Shown: in pieces, positions 35,647 to 44,963 of the stretch
How the letters are laid out: each line of letters starts with the position of its first letter
How positions within the stretch are numbered: the stretch's first letter is position 1
Assembly (NCBI GenBank): GCA_030645535.1
Contig: JAUSNM010000016.1
Span: forward strand, 36,027 to 100,026
Direction: 5' to 3'
From: Gallionella sp.
GTDB taxonomy: Bacteria > Pseudomonadota > Gammaproteobacteria > Burkholderiales > Gallionellaceae
Length of the DNA stretch: 64,000 nucleotides
Made by a program: the position numbers and the translations under genes
The notes under the pieces: generated by a model
What the model saw: only the letters and a program-made list of their open reading frames with translations
Told to the model about the DNA's origin: nothing
The model's database searches: none

Positions 35647-37815
35647 TCAGCTCGTTGAAACGGCAGCTCGTTCCACTTCAAATGTCGCGATACCTGCACG
35701 AATCAGATCGGTTGAAATACCCAGCGCCCATGCCGCAGCAACCGCCGCCAGCACATTCTCAAGTTGTGACTGATTACACTCGCCAGCCGACATAGGAACT
35801 GCCGCCAGCTTGAGCAACACGATTTCGTCAGCACCCTTGCACAGCACGATTTTTCCGTCTCTCACCAACACGGCACGGCCACCTTTTCCCAGGTGTCCGG
35901 TAACGGCGGTGAATTGGCCGTCGTTGGCAAAGAAAATCACTTCGCCATCGCAATATTCAGCCATTTGCACGACTAACGGATCGGATCCATTGAGTACGGC
36001 TACGCCGTCTGACAGCACGACGTCAACCTGAGTGCGCAGCACATTGCATACCTGTTCAGCGGTTTCAATGTAATACTCGCCAAAGTGACGGGCAGGATCA
36101 AGGTTGGTGACAATGCCGACCTGACAGCGATCATAGCCCAGACCTTCAGACAAGATCGTCGCGATGCTGTTTTCGATCACCGCAGCATCGACCGAACGGT
36201 TCAGCAATACCTTTTGCGCTGACGCCCAGTTCGCGCAATCCCTCTTGTCCACGATGCGCTTATCGAATGACAAGCCTTCGCTGCTGGCAAGCCCTACATG
36301 GCGGCCCGCCAGTTTCAGCAATCTTGCCACGATACGCGCGACCTGAGCTTTGCCATGCGTGCCGCAAATACCGATTACGGGAATACGACCGCTCTCCCCT
36401 TCGGAAAACAGACTGTCGACGATGGCGCGCCCAACCGGACGCGGCTTGCCCGATGCCGGTTTGAGGTGCATCAGCAGGCCGGGGCCTGCGTTGATTTCGA
36501 CAATAGCACCGCCTTGTTCAGCCAGCGGGCGGGAAATATCTTCCGCCACCAGATCGATGCCGGCGATGTCCAGCCCGATGATGCGCGCAGCGAGGGCGAC
36601 TGTTGCAGCCACATCGGGATGAACCAGATCGGTGACATCGAAGGCGACATTGCCGTTGCGCTGGATTAGAACCTGCGTGCCAGATGGAGGAATTGAATCC
36701 GCCGTATAACCCTGACGGGAGAGTTCGAATCTGGCCGCCGGATCGTCGTCCAAATCAACCAGGCTGAGCGGAAAATCTTCGCCTGCACCGCGACGGGGAT
36801 CGGTATTGATCTGCTCATCGATCAGTTTTCTGATCGCAGAACTACCATCCGCCACCAGCGACACCGACTCGCCCCGGGCGGCTGCCGCAAGGCGCCCGCC
36901 TACCACCAGCAGCCTGTGCTCGTTGCCGCGCACGAAGCGTTCGACGATGACGCTGCTTCCCTGATCATCGGCCAGTTTAAATGCCGCCTCGACTTCTTCG
37001 CGCGTCATCAGCTCGGTCGACACACCTCGTCCGTGATTGCCGTCGGAAGGCTTGACGACCACCGGCAAACCGATGTCTTCGGCGGCCTCCCATGCATCGC
37101 TCGGGCTATCTACGATCCGGCCTTCAGGCACCGGCACGCCACAGGCCTGCAACAAGGTCTTGGTCAGGTCTTTATCCCGGGAAATGCTCTCGGCGATCGC
37201 GCTGGTCTGATCGGTTTCTGCCGTCCAGATGCGGTGCTGACTGGCGCCGTAGCCCAGTTGCACCAGATTGCCTCCGGTCAGACGAATCGACGGAATACCT
37301 CTGTCGGTTGCCGCATCCACGATACACGCGGTGCTGGGTCCGAGACAGAGCGAATCGACCATTTCATTGAGCTTTGCGATGGTGGCTGTGACATCAAAGG
37401 GCTTGTTCTGCATCGCCGCCTTGATCAGATCCCGTGCAGCATGCAACGCCGTACGGGAAACCTGCTCGTTGCGCGAGCGCACCACCACTTTGTATACGCC
37501 ACGCACCGAGGTACTGCGCGCCTTGCCGAAGCCACTCTGCATGCCAGCCAGATTTTGCAGTTCGATCGTGACGTGTTCGAGAATATGACCCGGCCAGGTG
37601 CCCTCGCGCAAACGCTCAAGGAAACCGCCGCGCTCACCTATGCCGCAGCGGTGCTCGACCAGGGTCGGTAACCAGGTCGTGAGTCGTTCGTAAAAACCGG
37701 GAATTGTATTGGAAGGGGAATCTTCCAGCTCACCGATGTTCAGCCATACCTCCAGCACGGGACGATAAGTCCATATATTCGGGCCACGCAGAGGCAATAT
37801 TTTGAGAAACTCCAT
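35647..37815 (-). CDS. Second cyanophycin synthetase (CphA'/CphA2-like) with degenerate ligase half
   Basis: 722 residues starting MEFLKILPLRGPNIW. The ATP-grasp half is like CphA (VVVKPSDGNHGRGVST). In the Mur-ligase half the P-loop reads GTHGKAQV in place of GTNGKTTT, losing the residue that binds Mg-ATP, and about 130 residues of the C-terminal ligase domain are missing. Betaproteobacteria often pair cphA with such a cphA'. It may assist or prime CphA, or reuse Asp-Arg dipeptides as CphA2 does; sequence alone cannot decide. First gene of the two-gene operon. Confidence 0.88.
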   Translation of the reverse strand: MEFLKILPLRGPNIWTYRPVLEVWLNIGELEDSPSNTIPGFYERLTTWLPTLVEHRCGIGERGGFLERLREGTWPGHILEHVTIELQNLAGMQSGFGKARSTSVRGVYKVVVRSRNEQVSRTALHAARDLIKAAMQNKPFDVTATIAKLNEMVDSLCLGPSTACIVDAATDRGIPSIRLTGGNLVQLGYGASQHRIWTAETDQTSAIAESISRDKDLTKTLLQACGVPVPEGRIVDSPSDAWEAAEDIGLPVVVKPSDGNHGRGVSTELMTREEVEAAFKLADDQGSSVIVERFVRGNEHRLLVVGGRLAAAARGESVSLVADGSSAIRKLIDEQINTDPRRGAGEDFPLSLVDLDDDPAARFELSRQGYTADSIPPSGTQVLIQRNGNVAFDVTDLVHPDVAATVALAARIIGLDIAGIDLVAEDISRPLAEQGGAIVEINAGPGLLMHLKPASGKPRPVGRAIVDSLFSEGESGRIPVIGICGTHGKAQVARIVARLLKLAGRHVGLASSEGLSFDKRIVDKRDCANWASAQKVLLNRSVDAAVIENSIATILSEGLGYDRCQVGIVTNLDPARHFGEYYIETAEQVCNVLRTQVDVVLSDGVAVLNGSDPLVVQMAEYCDGEVIFFANDGQFTAVTGHLGKGGRAVLVRDGKIVLCKGADEIVLLKLAAVPMSAGECNQSQLENVLAAVAAAWALGISTDLIRAGIATFEVERAAVSTS

Positions 37816-37925
37816 CAGACTTTCCTGGTGAATTTAAGAATAGGACACGGGGGGATAACGCAGACCACCCGGTATCGGTTTACCTGAAGCGGTTTTAAGT
37901 TTACCAGAGGGCGCGGCAAAACTGT

Positions 37926-40250
37926 TTGTCACGGCGTTTTATTGTAGTAATATCGGCTCCAGTGAACAATCATATACCCTCATCCTTGACAACATTACCC
38001 CCGGACGCATGGCGAGCCACCCTGCAATCACGTCTGACCGACAATGAAGAAATTTTAGCCTGGCTGGAAATCAACCTCGATGCCCGTCTGAATTTTGCAC
38101 ATAGCCGGCTTCTGATCACCAACCAGCGTCTGCTCTGCTTTGATAGCCGGCAAACCGCTTGCGGCAGCTATGTTTTTCACGAAGGACTGACAGTTGAGCG
38201 TCACGATCATGGCGGCGTGGGCCGGATTGAATTGTTTGACGACGCAGTACGCCTGGCCTGCTGGTTTTACACCCTGGCGCACAATGTTCAGGCCACGCGC
38301 TTTGTAAAACAATTCGAACTGCAACTGGCAAGTTTTCTCTCAGGCATCGCCATAATCCAGGATGCGCCCGAATTTTGTCCTGATTGCCTGACGCCGCTGA
38401 GTGCAGATCAGCGTGAATGTCCTTATTGCAGCGGCACCATCAATGCACCGCCTTCGACCTGGACGCTGCTGCGTTTGTGGCGTTTCGCAAATCCTTACAA
38501 GTGGCAGTTGCTCGCAGGTTTCCTGCTGATGCTGGCCTCCACCGCAGCAACACTGGTGCCGCCTTACCTGACCATGCCGCTGATGGACAAGGTGCTGATT
38601 CCTTACCAGAACGGCACGCCGATCGATTTCGTCATCGTGACCTGGCTGTTAGCCGGCCTGCTGGGCTCTGCACTGCTGGCCTGGGCCCTGGGCTGGGCGA
38701 AGACCTATATCCTGGCGCTGGTCAGCGAGCGGATCGGCGCCGATCTGCGCACCATTACCTATGAGCATCTGCTGCGCCTGTCGCTTGAGTATTTCGGCGG
38801 CAAACGCACCGGGGATCTGATGTCGCGTATCGGTTCTGAATCGGATCGAATCTGCGTGTTCTTGTCATTGCATCTGCTTGATTTTGCTACAGATATTCTG
38901 ATGATCGTGATGACGGCGGCAATTTTGTTCTCGATCAATCCGTGGCTGGCGCTGGTCACCCTGGTACCGCTGCCGTTCATCGCCTGGATGATCCACAACG
39001 TGCGGGATCGCTTGCGCACCGGCTTTGAAAAGATCGATCGCGTCTGGTCCGAAGTCAGTAATGTGCTGGCCGACACCATTCCCGGCATCCGAGTGGTCAA
39101 GGCGTTCGCTCAGGAAGGCCGCGAGGCGGAACGCTTCCGCGTCGCAAATCATCACAACCTGCAGGTCAATGACCGCATCAACAAAATCTGGTCGCTGTTC
39201 ACGCCCAGCGTCTCGCTGCTGACCGAAATCGGCCTGCTGGTAGTCTGGGCGTTTGGTATCTGGCAAGTCTCCAACAACGAGATCACCGTCGGTGTGCTGA
39301 CCGCCTTTCTGGCCTACATCAGCCGCTTTTATGCGCGCCTCGATTCGATGAGCCGTATCGTATCCGTCACGCAGAAAGCCGCCGCCGGGGCCAAACGCAT
39401 TTTCGATATTCTCGATCATGTCTCCAGCGTCCCTGAACCGGTAAACCCGATCCATCTGGACAAGATCGAAGGCCGGTTTGAATTGACGGATGCCGGATTC
39501 CGCTATGGCAACCGCACTGTCATCAAGGGACTGAATCTCACGATAGAGCCAGGCGAGATGATCGGTCTGGTTGGTCACAGCGGCTCGGGAAAAAGCACGC
39601 TGGTCAATCTGATGTGCCGTTTCTACGATGTCTCCGAAGGTTCAATCAGCATCGATGGCGTGAACATCAGATCCTTGCCCATCTCTGAATATCGCCGCCA
39701 CATCGGCCTGGTATTGCAGGACCCTTTCCTGTTCTTTGGCAGCATTGCCGAGAACATCGCCTACGGCAAGCCGGATGCGAGCAGAGCTGAAATTGTCGCC
39801 GCCGCCCGTGCCGCACATGCACACGAATTCATCCTGCGCCTGCCGCACGGTTATGACTCGCTGGTCGGCGAACGCGGGCACGGCCTGTCCGGCGGTGAGC
39901 GTCAGCGTATCTCAATCGCCCGTGCGCTGCTGATCGACCCGCGTATTTTAATACTCGATGAAGCGACCGCATCGGTGGATACTGAAACTGAAAAGGAAAT
40001 CCAGAAAGCGCTGGATAATCTGGTGCATGGCCGCACCACCATCGCCATCGCCCACCGCCTCTCCACGCTGCACAAGGCGAATCGTCTGGTAGTGCTGGAC
40101 AAGGGCGAAATCGTCGAAATCGGCAGTCACGAGGAACTGATGGCAAAGGAAGGCGCTTATTACCGTCTCTATCAGGCACAGGCACGCAACGTGGACACGG
40201 ATTTGAATGATGCGCCCGGTATTCGGATTGAGCACAAGGTGAGCGTATGA
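37926..40250 (+). CDS. Cyanophycin-linked ABC transporter (fused membrane and ATPase domains)
   Basis: Up to 774 residues. An N-terminal domain of about 180 residues ends in a zinc-ribbon-like CPDC-x-CPYC pair (about 150-170). Then come six membrane segments of an exporter-type ABC protein, then an ATPase with GHSGSGKSTL, LSGGERQRISIARALL and LILDEATASVD. Divergent from the cyanophycin genes with a 110-base gap, a known pairing in betaproteobacteria. Cargo is unknown. The start is uncertain: TTG at 37926 or GTG at 37962, neither with a good ribosome site. Confidence 0.88.
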   Translation: MSRRFIVVISAPVNNHIPSSLTTLPPDAWRATLQSRLTDNEEILAWLEINLDARLNFAHSRLLITNQRLLCFDSRQTACGSYVFHEGLTVERHDHGGVGRIELFDDAVRLACWFYTLAHNVQATRFVKQFELQLASFLSGIAIIQDAPEFCPDCLTPLSADQRECPYCSGTINAPPSTWTLLRLWRFANPYKWQLLAGFLLMLASTAATLVPPYLTMPLMDKVLIPYQNGTPIDFVIVTWLLAGLLGSALLAWALGWAKTYILALVSERIGADLRTITYEHLLRLSLEYFGGKRTGDLMSRIGSESDRICVFLSLHLLDFATDILMIVMTAAILFSINPWLALVTLVPLPFIAWMIHNVRDRLRTGFEKIDRVWSEVSNVLADTIPGIRVVKAFAQEGREAERFRVANHHNLQVNDRINKIWSLFTPSVSLLTEIGLLVVWAFGIWQVSNNEITVGVLTAFLAYISRFYARLDSMSRIVSVTQKAAAGAKRIFDILDHVSSVPEPVNPIHLDKIEGRFELTDAGFRYGNRTVIKGLNLTIEPGEMIGLVGHSGSGKSTLVNLMCRFYDVSEGSISIDGVNIRSLPISEYRRHIGLVLQDPFLFFGSIAENIAYGKPDASRAEIVAAARAAHAHEFILRLPHGYDSLVGERGHGLSGGERQRISIARALLIDPRILILDEATASVDTETEKEIQKALDNLVHGRTTIAIAHRLSTLHKANRLVVLDKGEIVEIGSHEELMAKEGAYYRLYQAQARNVDTDLNDAPGIRIEHKVSV

Positions 40251-40711
40251 GCAACTTTCAACTGACGCGCAACGCTGCAGGTCGCCTGGTTTTTACGTCA
40301 GCTGACGGACAAACACATGAAGGCGTCGTCCCGGTCAGGGCCTTTCCGATTGCAGCCCCCGACGAGTGCATCTCTTTAACAAGCCGCGATGGTCACGAAC
40401 TGGTCTGGTTGGAAAAACTGGACAACTTGCCTGATGACATCCGCACCCTGATCATCGACGAACTGGCCTGTCGCGAATTCACGCCTGAAATCAGCCGCAT
40501 CAGTCAGGTATCGAGCTTCGCCACGCCCAGTACCTGGCAGGTTGAAACGAATCGGGGCGACACCGAGTTACAGTTAAAGGCCGAGGATCACATCCGCCGC
40601 TTATCCCCCTCTGCACTGCTCATCACCGACAGCCACGGCGTTTCATTTCTGATACGCGACCTGGAACAACTGGATGCCCACAGCCGCAAACTGCTGGACA
40701 GATTTCTGTAG
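40247..40711 (+). CDS. DUF1854 protein linked to cyanophycin metabolism
   Basis: 154 residues with the pattern of DUF1854: GVVPVRAFPIAAPDECISL, DGHELVWLEKLDNLP, and a late HIRRLSPSALLITDSHGVSFLIRDL. It overlaps the ABC transporter stop by 4 bases and so is made with it. Function unknown; the pair is found next to cphA in relatives. Confidence 0.87.
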   Translation: MSNFQLTRNAAGRLVFTSADGQTHEGVVPVRAFPIAAPDECISLTSRDGHELVWLEKLDNLPDDIRTLIIDELACREFTPEISRISQVSSFATPSTWQVETNRGDTELQLKAEDHIRRLSPSALLITDSHGVSFLIRDLEQLDAHSRKLLDRFL

Positions 40712-40718
40712 GCTCCGC

Positions 40719-41036
40719 TCAGAAGCCCTGAAACAGAAAATCAAGCGCGCCTGTTATCACGGTCTGCTCAGCGGCCAGCGAGTGTACCGGTTGCTTGAGC
40801 AACCGCAGCGGCACGGCGGCCAGTTTGGGTGTTTCCAGCATGCAGTCGATTCCCTCAATCTTGAAAACCGGGGTCAGTCGCTGCGGAATCCGGCTGACGG
40901 GAAATCGGTCACAGCGGCGCAGTGGAATAACGACTCGCGTTTCCAGGCCATTCAGCAGATCGCTTTGCACATCCAATAAATAAGGGACGTCATCGGCATG
41001 TGAACTGCTGTTGCGAAAGACTTCGAAGCGTGCCAT
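40719..41036 (-). CDS. ccdB: CcdB-type toxin
   Basis: 105 residues beginning MARFEVFRNSSSHADDVPYLLDVQSDLL, the CcdB N terminus, with RVVIPLRR and TPVFKIEG following. CcdB poisons DNA gyrase. The start at 41036 is one base after the ccdA stop; the longer frame upstream is the antitoxin region. The C-terminal GFxxLF-type region reads GALDFLFQGF, close to the end CcdB uses to contact gyrase. Confidence 0.92.
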   Translation of the reverse strand: MARFEVFRNSSSHADDVPYLLDVQSDLLNGLETRVVIPLRRCDRFPVSRIPQRLTPVFKIEGIDCMLETPKLAAVPLRLLKQPVHSLAAEQTVITGALDFLFQGF

Positions 41037-41037
41037 A

Positions 41038-41277
41038 TCAGAAGCTCCTCCACGCATCCAGAGGTAACCCGTCGCGCTCAACACCCTCATTGTAGGCCGC
41101 AATGAATTCGGCGTTATCGGCTTGCCAACGTCGCGCCTGTTCCTGCCTGACCAAGCCCCGCAAAAACTGGTCACATGCCTGCGAAATATTAATGCCCAAA
41201 GCCTTTGCTTCGTTCAATACATCGGCGGAGAGGGTTATATTGGTGGCTTTTTTAGGAGTCGCTACACTGATGGACAT
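41038..41277 (-). CDS. ccdA: CcdA-type antitoxin
   Basis: 79 residues: an N-terminal ribbon-helix-helix (KKATNITLSADVLNEAKALGINIS) and a C-terminal toxin-binding tail (WQADNAEFIAAYNEGVERDGLPLDAWRSF). GGAAGG precedes the ATG. A palindrome upstream is the likely operator. Confidence 0.92.
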   Translation of the reverse strand: MSISVATPKKATNITLSADVLNEAKALGINISQACDQFLRGLVRQEQARRWQADNAEFIAAYNEGVERDGLPLDAWRSF

Positions 41278-41303
41278 GGTGGCCTTCCGATTATGCTGTC
41301 TTG

Positions 41304-41315
41304 ATATGCGCATAT
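41304..41315. promoter_or_regulatory. Palindrome upstream of ccdAB
   Basis: atatgcgcatat, a perfect 12-base palindrome 26 bases before ccdA; a likely site for autorepression by CcdA-CcdB. Confidence 0.6.
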
Positions 41316-41356
41316 TATCACAACACCATTGTCCAACACACTCATAAAACCCTGTG

Positions 41357-42034
41357 TCAGCTGCCAGGCCGAACACCGATCCAGATGTTGTGTCGGTTGC
41401 CGCGTTTCGATGTGTGCGAGCCTACACGCTGCTGCGTCACCTCAAAACCTGTCTTGATCATGCGCTGGGTAAATGCGGGGTCTTCGGTCGCTGACCAGAC
41501 AGTGAGCACGCCGCCGGCTTTTAGCGCATCATAGGCACAGCTCAGTCCGCGCAAGCTGTATAGCGCGTTGTTATCATCATGGGTGAATGAACTTGGGCCA
41601 TTATCTACATCCAGCATGATGGCGTCGAAGCCGTTTTTATGTTCCTGCATAACCCGTCCGACATCCTGTTCCAGCACCTGAACACGCGCGTCATTGAGCG
41701 GAAACCCGGCAAGACGGCCCATATAATCCCGGTTCCAGCGCACGACCGCAGGGATTAATTCTGACACCGTTACCCGCGCTCCGGGACCCGTGTGGGATAA
41801 CACTACCGCCAGTGTAAAGCCGATGCCGAGACCGCCCACCAGCAGGTGAGGCGCATCCCGTTTAGCAATCTTCTCGCAAGCCAGTTCAGCCAGCACATCC
41901 TCCGAGTGATGCGCGCGACTGTTCATCAGTTCGCCCGCCTTATCCACGCGGATAGAGAACTCGTCACCGCGCTGGTATAAGCGCAGTGTTGTACCCGCCC
42001 AGTTTGCGGTATCGATTAATTTATTGGGGATCAT
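41357..42034 (-). CDS. Spermidine synthase-like / class I methyltransferase-fold protein
   Basis: 225 residues from MIPNKLIDTANWAGTTLRLY. The Rossmann core is clear: HLLVGGLGIGFTLAVVL, VTVSELIPAVVRWNR, FDAIMLDVDNGPSSF. This resembles SpeE-like proteins without the usual decarboxylated-AdoMet motif in full, so the substrate is unknown. The frame stays open far upstream, but that section lies in the antitoxin gene's other frame. No strong ribosome site. Confidence 0.78.
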   Translation of the reverse strand: MIPNKLIDTANWAGTTLRLYQRGDEFSIRVDKAGELMNSRAHHSEDVLAELACEKIAKRDAPHLLVGGLGIGFTLAVVLSHTGPGARVTVSELIPAVVRWNRDYMGRLAGFPLNDARVQVLEQDVGRVMQEHKNGFDAIMLDVDNGPSSFTHDDNNALYSLRGLSCAYDALKAGGVLTVWSATEDPAFTQRMIKTGFEVTQQRVGSHTSKRGNRHNIWIGVRPGS

Positions 42035-42152
42035 ATTATCTTTCGTCAGACTTTGTAGCGAACTACCTTCGGCAGCGCACAGGGGCTGATGGTGGTATGC
42101 AAAGCTATAATTCCATGCCTGCACCTGCGCTGCCGACCTGTTTGCGACAAGC

Positions 42153-42479
42153 TTATTTTGAGTGTCGCGCTGTTGTCGGTTTCTGAGCGATATGATCGAG
42201 CAAAACTGGAGGTCGATTTGGGAAGCGGGCGACCAGATCAAGTTCGCCGCCCATGGCCTGGATATAGCGGCGCAGCGTGGAGAGCAGCAAATCGCTGCGG
42301 CGTTCAATGCGCGAAATTGTGTCCTGCCCCACGCCCAGACTTGCGGCGAGATCCTGCTGGGTGTGCGCAACGGCCAGACGCAAGTCCTTGAGCGTAGCCA
42401 GTTCACCTGCGCGCTGTTCCACCTTTGCACGACGCTTGGGCGGCAACGCATCCAACACATCATTTAGATTTTTTGCCAC
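42153..42479 (-). CDS. XRE-family antitoxin (HigA-type)
   Basis: 108 residues; a helix-turn-helix at about 35-65 (VAHTQQDLAASLGVGQDTISRIERRSD). Overlaps the 3' end of the toxin gene by 20 bases, with toxin first as in higBA. Neutralises the toxin and represses the operon, by family. Confidence 0.88.
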   Translation of the reverse strand: MAKNLNDVLDALPPKRRAKVEQRAGELATLKDLRLAVAHTQQDLAASLGVGQDTISRIERRSDLLLSTLRRYIQAMGGELDLVARFPNRPPVLLDHIAQKPTTARHSK

Positions 42480-42864
42480 GACTCTTCTCCTTTACCTGAT
42501 TTACGACATTGGCAACATTCAGTGTAGCCAAATGTCCGTCCAACCTCGCGTCGGCACTGACGATCAGCTTTTTATAGAATCTTCGTTGATCCGCGCCACG
42601 TTTATCACCACCTACCAGAAGGATTGCTGCACGCTCGGTATCAAATGCAAACGCAACCCGCCATACGCCGCCTTCACAATCGAAACGCAACTCTTTCATG
42701 TTAGCGTGCTTTGAACCTTTGAGCGTATCCACCGTTGGCCTGCCCAAGTGGGGGCCGAATTCCTGAAGGAGTCGGGCGTGGGCGAGTAACTCATCCTGGA
42801 TCGCATCACCCATAGCCTGAAACTCGGCGTGAAAATCATCATGAAAGAGTACGTTCCAAAGCAT
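42460..42864 (-). CDS. RelE/HigB-type toxin (Gp49-like)
   Basis: 134 residues with FHDDFHAEFQAMGDAIQDELLAHARLLQEFGPHLGRP and LRFDCEGGVWRVAFAFD, the pattern of phage Gp49/HigB-type mRNA interferases. A basic tail (KEKSRGKKSK) ends it. Upstream of and overlapping its antitoxin. Confidence 0.87.
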   Translation of the reverse strand: MLWNVLFHDDFHAEFQAMGDAIQDELLAHARLLQEFGPHLGRPTVDTLKGSKHANMKELRFDCEGGVWRVAFAFDTERAAILLVGGDKRGADQRRFYKKLIVSADARLDGHLATLNVANVVNQVKEKSRGKKSK

Positions 42865-43003
42865 GACGAATTATGGCCTTAAATACATATTATTTCAAGA
42901 ATGTGTGGCATATAAATACCAGACCGCAGCAGTGCAAGATTGGACGCAAATCTAGAAACGACCATGCACCTTCTGTTATTCAGCGTTTGACAGGGTAAAG
43001 AAA

Positions 43004-43984
43004 TCAATCCGGGTGCGTCACTCCTCCACTGGTTACCTTAGAACCACCGCTGGTTGGTGGCACTTCTTTATCATTGGCTCGTGCGGCTTTTAAATGATAC
43101 CAATACAAAAATGATGGACTTATAGCTGTCCACAGGTCCCGCTCCTGCTCCCAACTTGCAGGACGTTCAAGGCCCATCTGTTTTAGCAAATCATACCGGT
43201 ACAGGTCGAAGCTACTTTTGACGAGATTGCCCCACTGTATGGCGTTAATAATTGCCATCCGGTATGCGCCCCACATGATTAGAATAGCCAGTCCGGCGAT
43301 CCAGAGAGCAGGCAGTGTTTCAGTCAGCGCGGCAAATATGCAGTACACCATGAAGATCACTGCAGCGAGGTAAACCATGTTGATGGTGAAATCCATTTTC
43401 GCTCTGGCCGCGTTCAGTGCCTCCATATAGGCCTCCGGAATTATTGCAGATAAGCGTGGCCATAGCGGGATTGAGTCCATCCCATACATGACTGTAGAAT
43501 AGGTTTCGAAAGCACGCATGACATTGCCGAATTCGGTTGGAAGCACCTGTCCACGTTTGTCCGGATAGTACACTCTCCGCTGAATTAATTTTTTCATATA
43601 CATAAGCTCCGCCTCGGGAGACGGCTCTTTATTTTTCAATTCTTTTTCGTGCTTCTCCTCCATGTCTGCAATATCAGAACCTAGCTCATTAAATTTACGC
43701 TGTTGGCGTTTGAGGAGGAAAGTGTGTCGCAAGAGGTAATAACCTTCTAAAAAACGCACTAATGGGCTATTTGCAGCTAGCAACAGTACACCTAAAACCC
43801 AACTAATAAACAGGGCACATGGAATAGCCCAATCTTTTTGTGCCCATAGGCAAAGAAGGATATCTGATGCAGTCTGATGAAATAAAAAATAAACAACAGT
43901 AGCCGCAATGACAAAGAGCATGGAAGGAAAATAAAAGCCCAAGATAAAATCACTGCTGAATAGCTTAGCAAAATCTGTAAACAT
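43004..43984 (-). CDS. Membrane protein of unknown function
   Basis: 326 residues. Two membrane segments at about 14-34 and 52-72, a long charged cytoplasmic stretch (KRQQRKFNELG to KNKEPSPEAE), two more segments at about 200-245, and a soluble tail. No family recognised. It sits between two toxin-antitoxin modules and is slightly AT-rich, so it may be part of acquired DNA. Confidence 0.68.
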   Translation of the reverse strand: MFTDFAKLFSSDFILGFYFPSMLFVIAATVVYFLFHQTASDILLCLWAQKDWAIPCALFISWVLGVLLLAANSPLVRFLEGYYLLRHTFLLKRQQRKFNELGSDIADMEEKHEKELKNKEPSPEAELMYMKKLIQRRVYYPDKRGQVLPTEFGNVMRAFETYSTVMYGMDSIPLWPRLSAIIPEAYMEALNAARAKMDFTINMVYLAAVIFMVYCIFAALTETLPALWIAGLAILIMWGAYRMAIINAIQWGNLVKSSFDLYRYDLLKQMGLERPASWEQERDLWTAISPSFLYWYHLKAARANDKEVPPTSGGSKVTSGGVTHPD

Positions 43985-44070
43985 AATTTGTCCTTGGATC
44001 CATGTACATTCTAATTGTTTGGCAAGGTTTACGACCTAGCACGCATAGTAGACAAGCCCTTTATTTCTAA

Positions 44071-44457
44071 TTATTTACTGGGTAAATCAGTACGATTTCC
44101 TGTGGTGGGCAGAACGGCAGCATCCCCTTCAAGGTCGTTTGGCACCTTTTTCTTCGCATTATCTTGATCCGGCTTGTGAGTTGGCCAGATTGGTCGAGCC
44201 GTTGGATCTCCTTCGAGGCCTGCATATCCCATGAGACGATATATACCGACTACCTGGCCCCTAGTGTGTTTCCTGATCCCCTTACATAAGCGCGCAAGCT
44301 CTGAGTAATTTGCTGCCACGTATACTTTAGTTCGGCCTGACTTGGCGACTCCTCCAGCGCCTTTCTTGCCGCGTTCAAGCACGGCGGCTGCCCGTTTCTT
44401 CCTCCGCCCCGCAGCAGCAGTCATAAACTGGATTTTTGTCATGGGTTTCTTGTGCAT
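44071..44457 (-). CDS. Small basic protein of unknown function
   Basis: 128 residues; very basic N-terminal half (GRRKKRAAAVLERGKKGAGG) and a polar C-terminal tail. GGAGG lies 6 bases before the ATG, which supports real translation. Function unknown. Confidence 0.6.
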   Translation of the reverse strand: MHKKPMTKIQFMTAAAGRRKKRAAAVLERGKKGAGGVAKSGRTKVYVAANYSELARLCKGIRKHTRGQVVGIYRLMGYAGLEGDPTARPIWPTHKPDQDNAKKKVPNDLEGDAAVLPTTGNRTDLPSK

Positions 44458-44580
44458 TTTCCACCTCCTGTGGGTTTACGTGCCCTTTTCGCGGAGATGG
44501 GAACGCTTGATTTATTGTGACTGTGAGCTCAATCTACTCCCTCCAACCACGCTTACCCTACGCCAGTATTAGGGTGAAAA

Positions 44581-44605
44581 CAATATGCCAAACAGCCTAT
44601 GCATT
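44581..44605. repeat. Direct repeat, copy 1, flanking a toxin-antitoxin pair
   Basis: 25 bases (caatatgccaaacagcctat and gcatt) identical to 45420-45444; similarity continues imperfectly for about 12 more bases. The copies flank the module at 44631-45283. Confidence 0.85.
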
Positions 44606-44630
44606 CGGGCCTGCGCGAACTATTGGTGGC

Positions 44631-44963
44631 CTATGCCGCAGCGTGATGTCCTGGCTCTACCGAGAGTTTCATTCCGACAGCCTTCAAAACTGCAAGCAGC
44701 GTTTTCAGTGTTGGATTTCCTTTGGCTGATAGTGCCCGGTATAGCGATTCGCGGCTAATTCCAGCTTCAGCGGCAACGGCACCAAGGCCACCATACGCGT
44801 CCGCAACCGTGCGTAGCGCAAGAAGACCGGCGGCGCGATCGTCGGGGTTGTCGAGCGACTCCATGGCAGCTTTTAAATACTCGACAGCCAATTCACGATC
44901 CGCACGCAGTTCGGCCACTTCGCGATCATAGTGAGATACAGCCGCTTTAAGTTTCTTGCTCAT
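44631..44963 (-). CDS. Antidote protein of a RelE-type toxin-antitoxin pair
   Basis: 110 residues with a helix-turn-helix-like region (GGLGAVAAEAGISRESLYRALS) as in the putative addiction-module antidote family. GGAGG precedes the ATG, which overlaps the toxin stop (TAATG). Toxin is the upstream gene. Confidence 0.87.
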   Translation of the reverse strand: MSKKLKAAVSHYDREVAELRADRELAVEYLKAAMESLDNPDDRAAGLLALRTVADAYGGLGAVAAEAGISRESLYRALSAKGNPTLKTLLAVLKAVGMKLSVEPGHHAAA

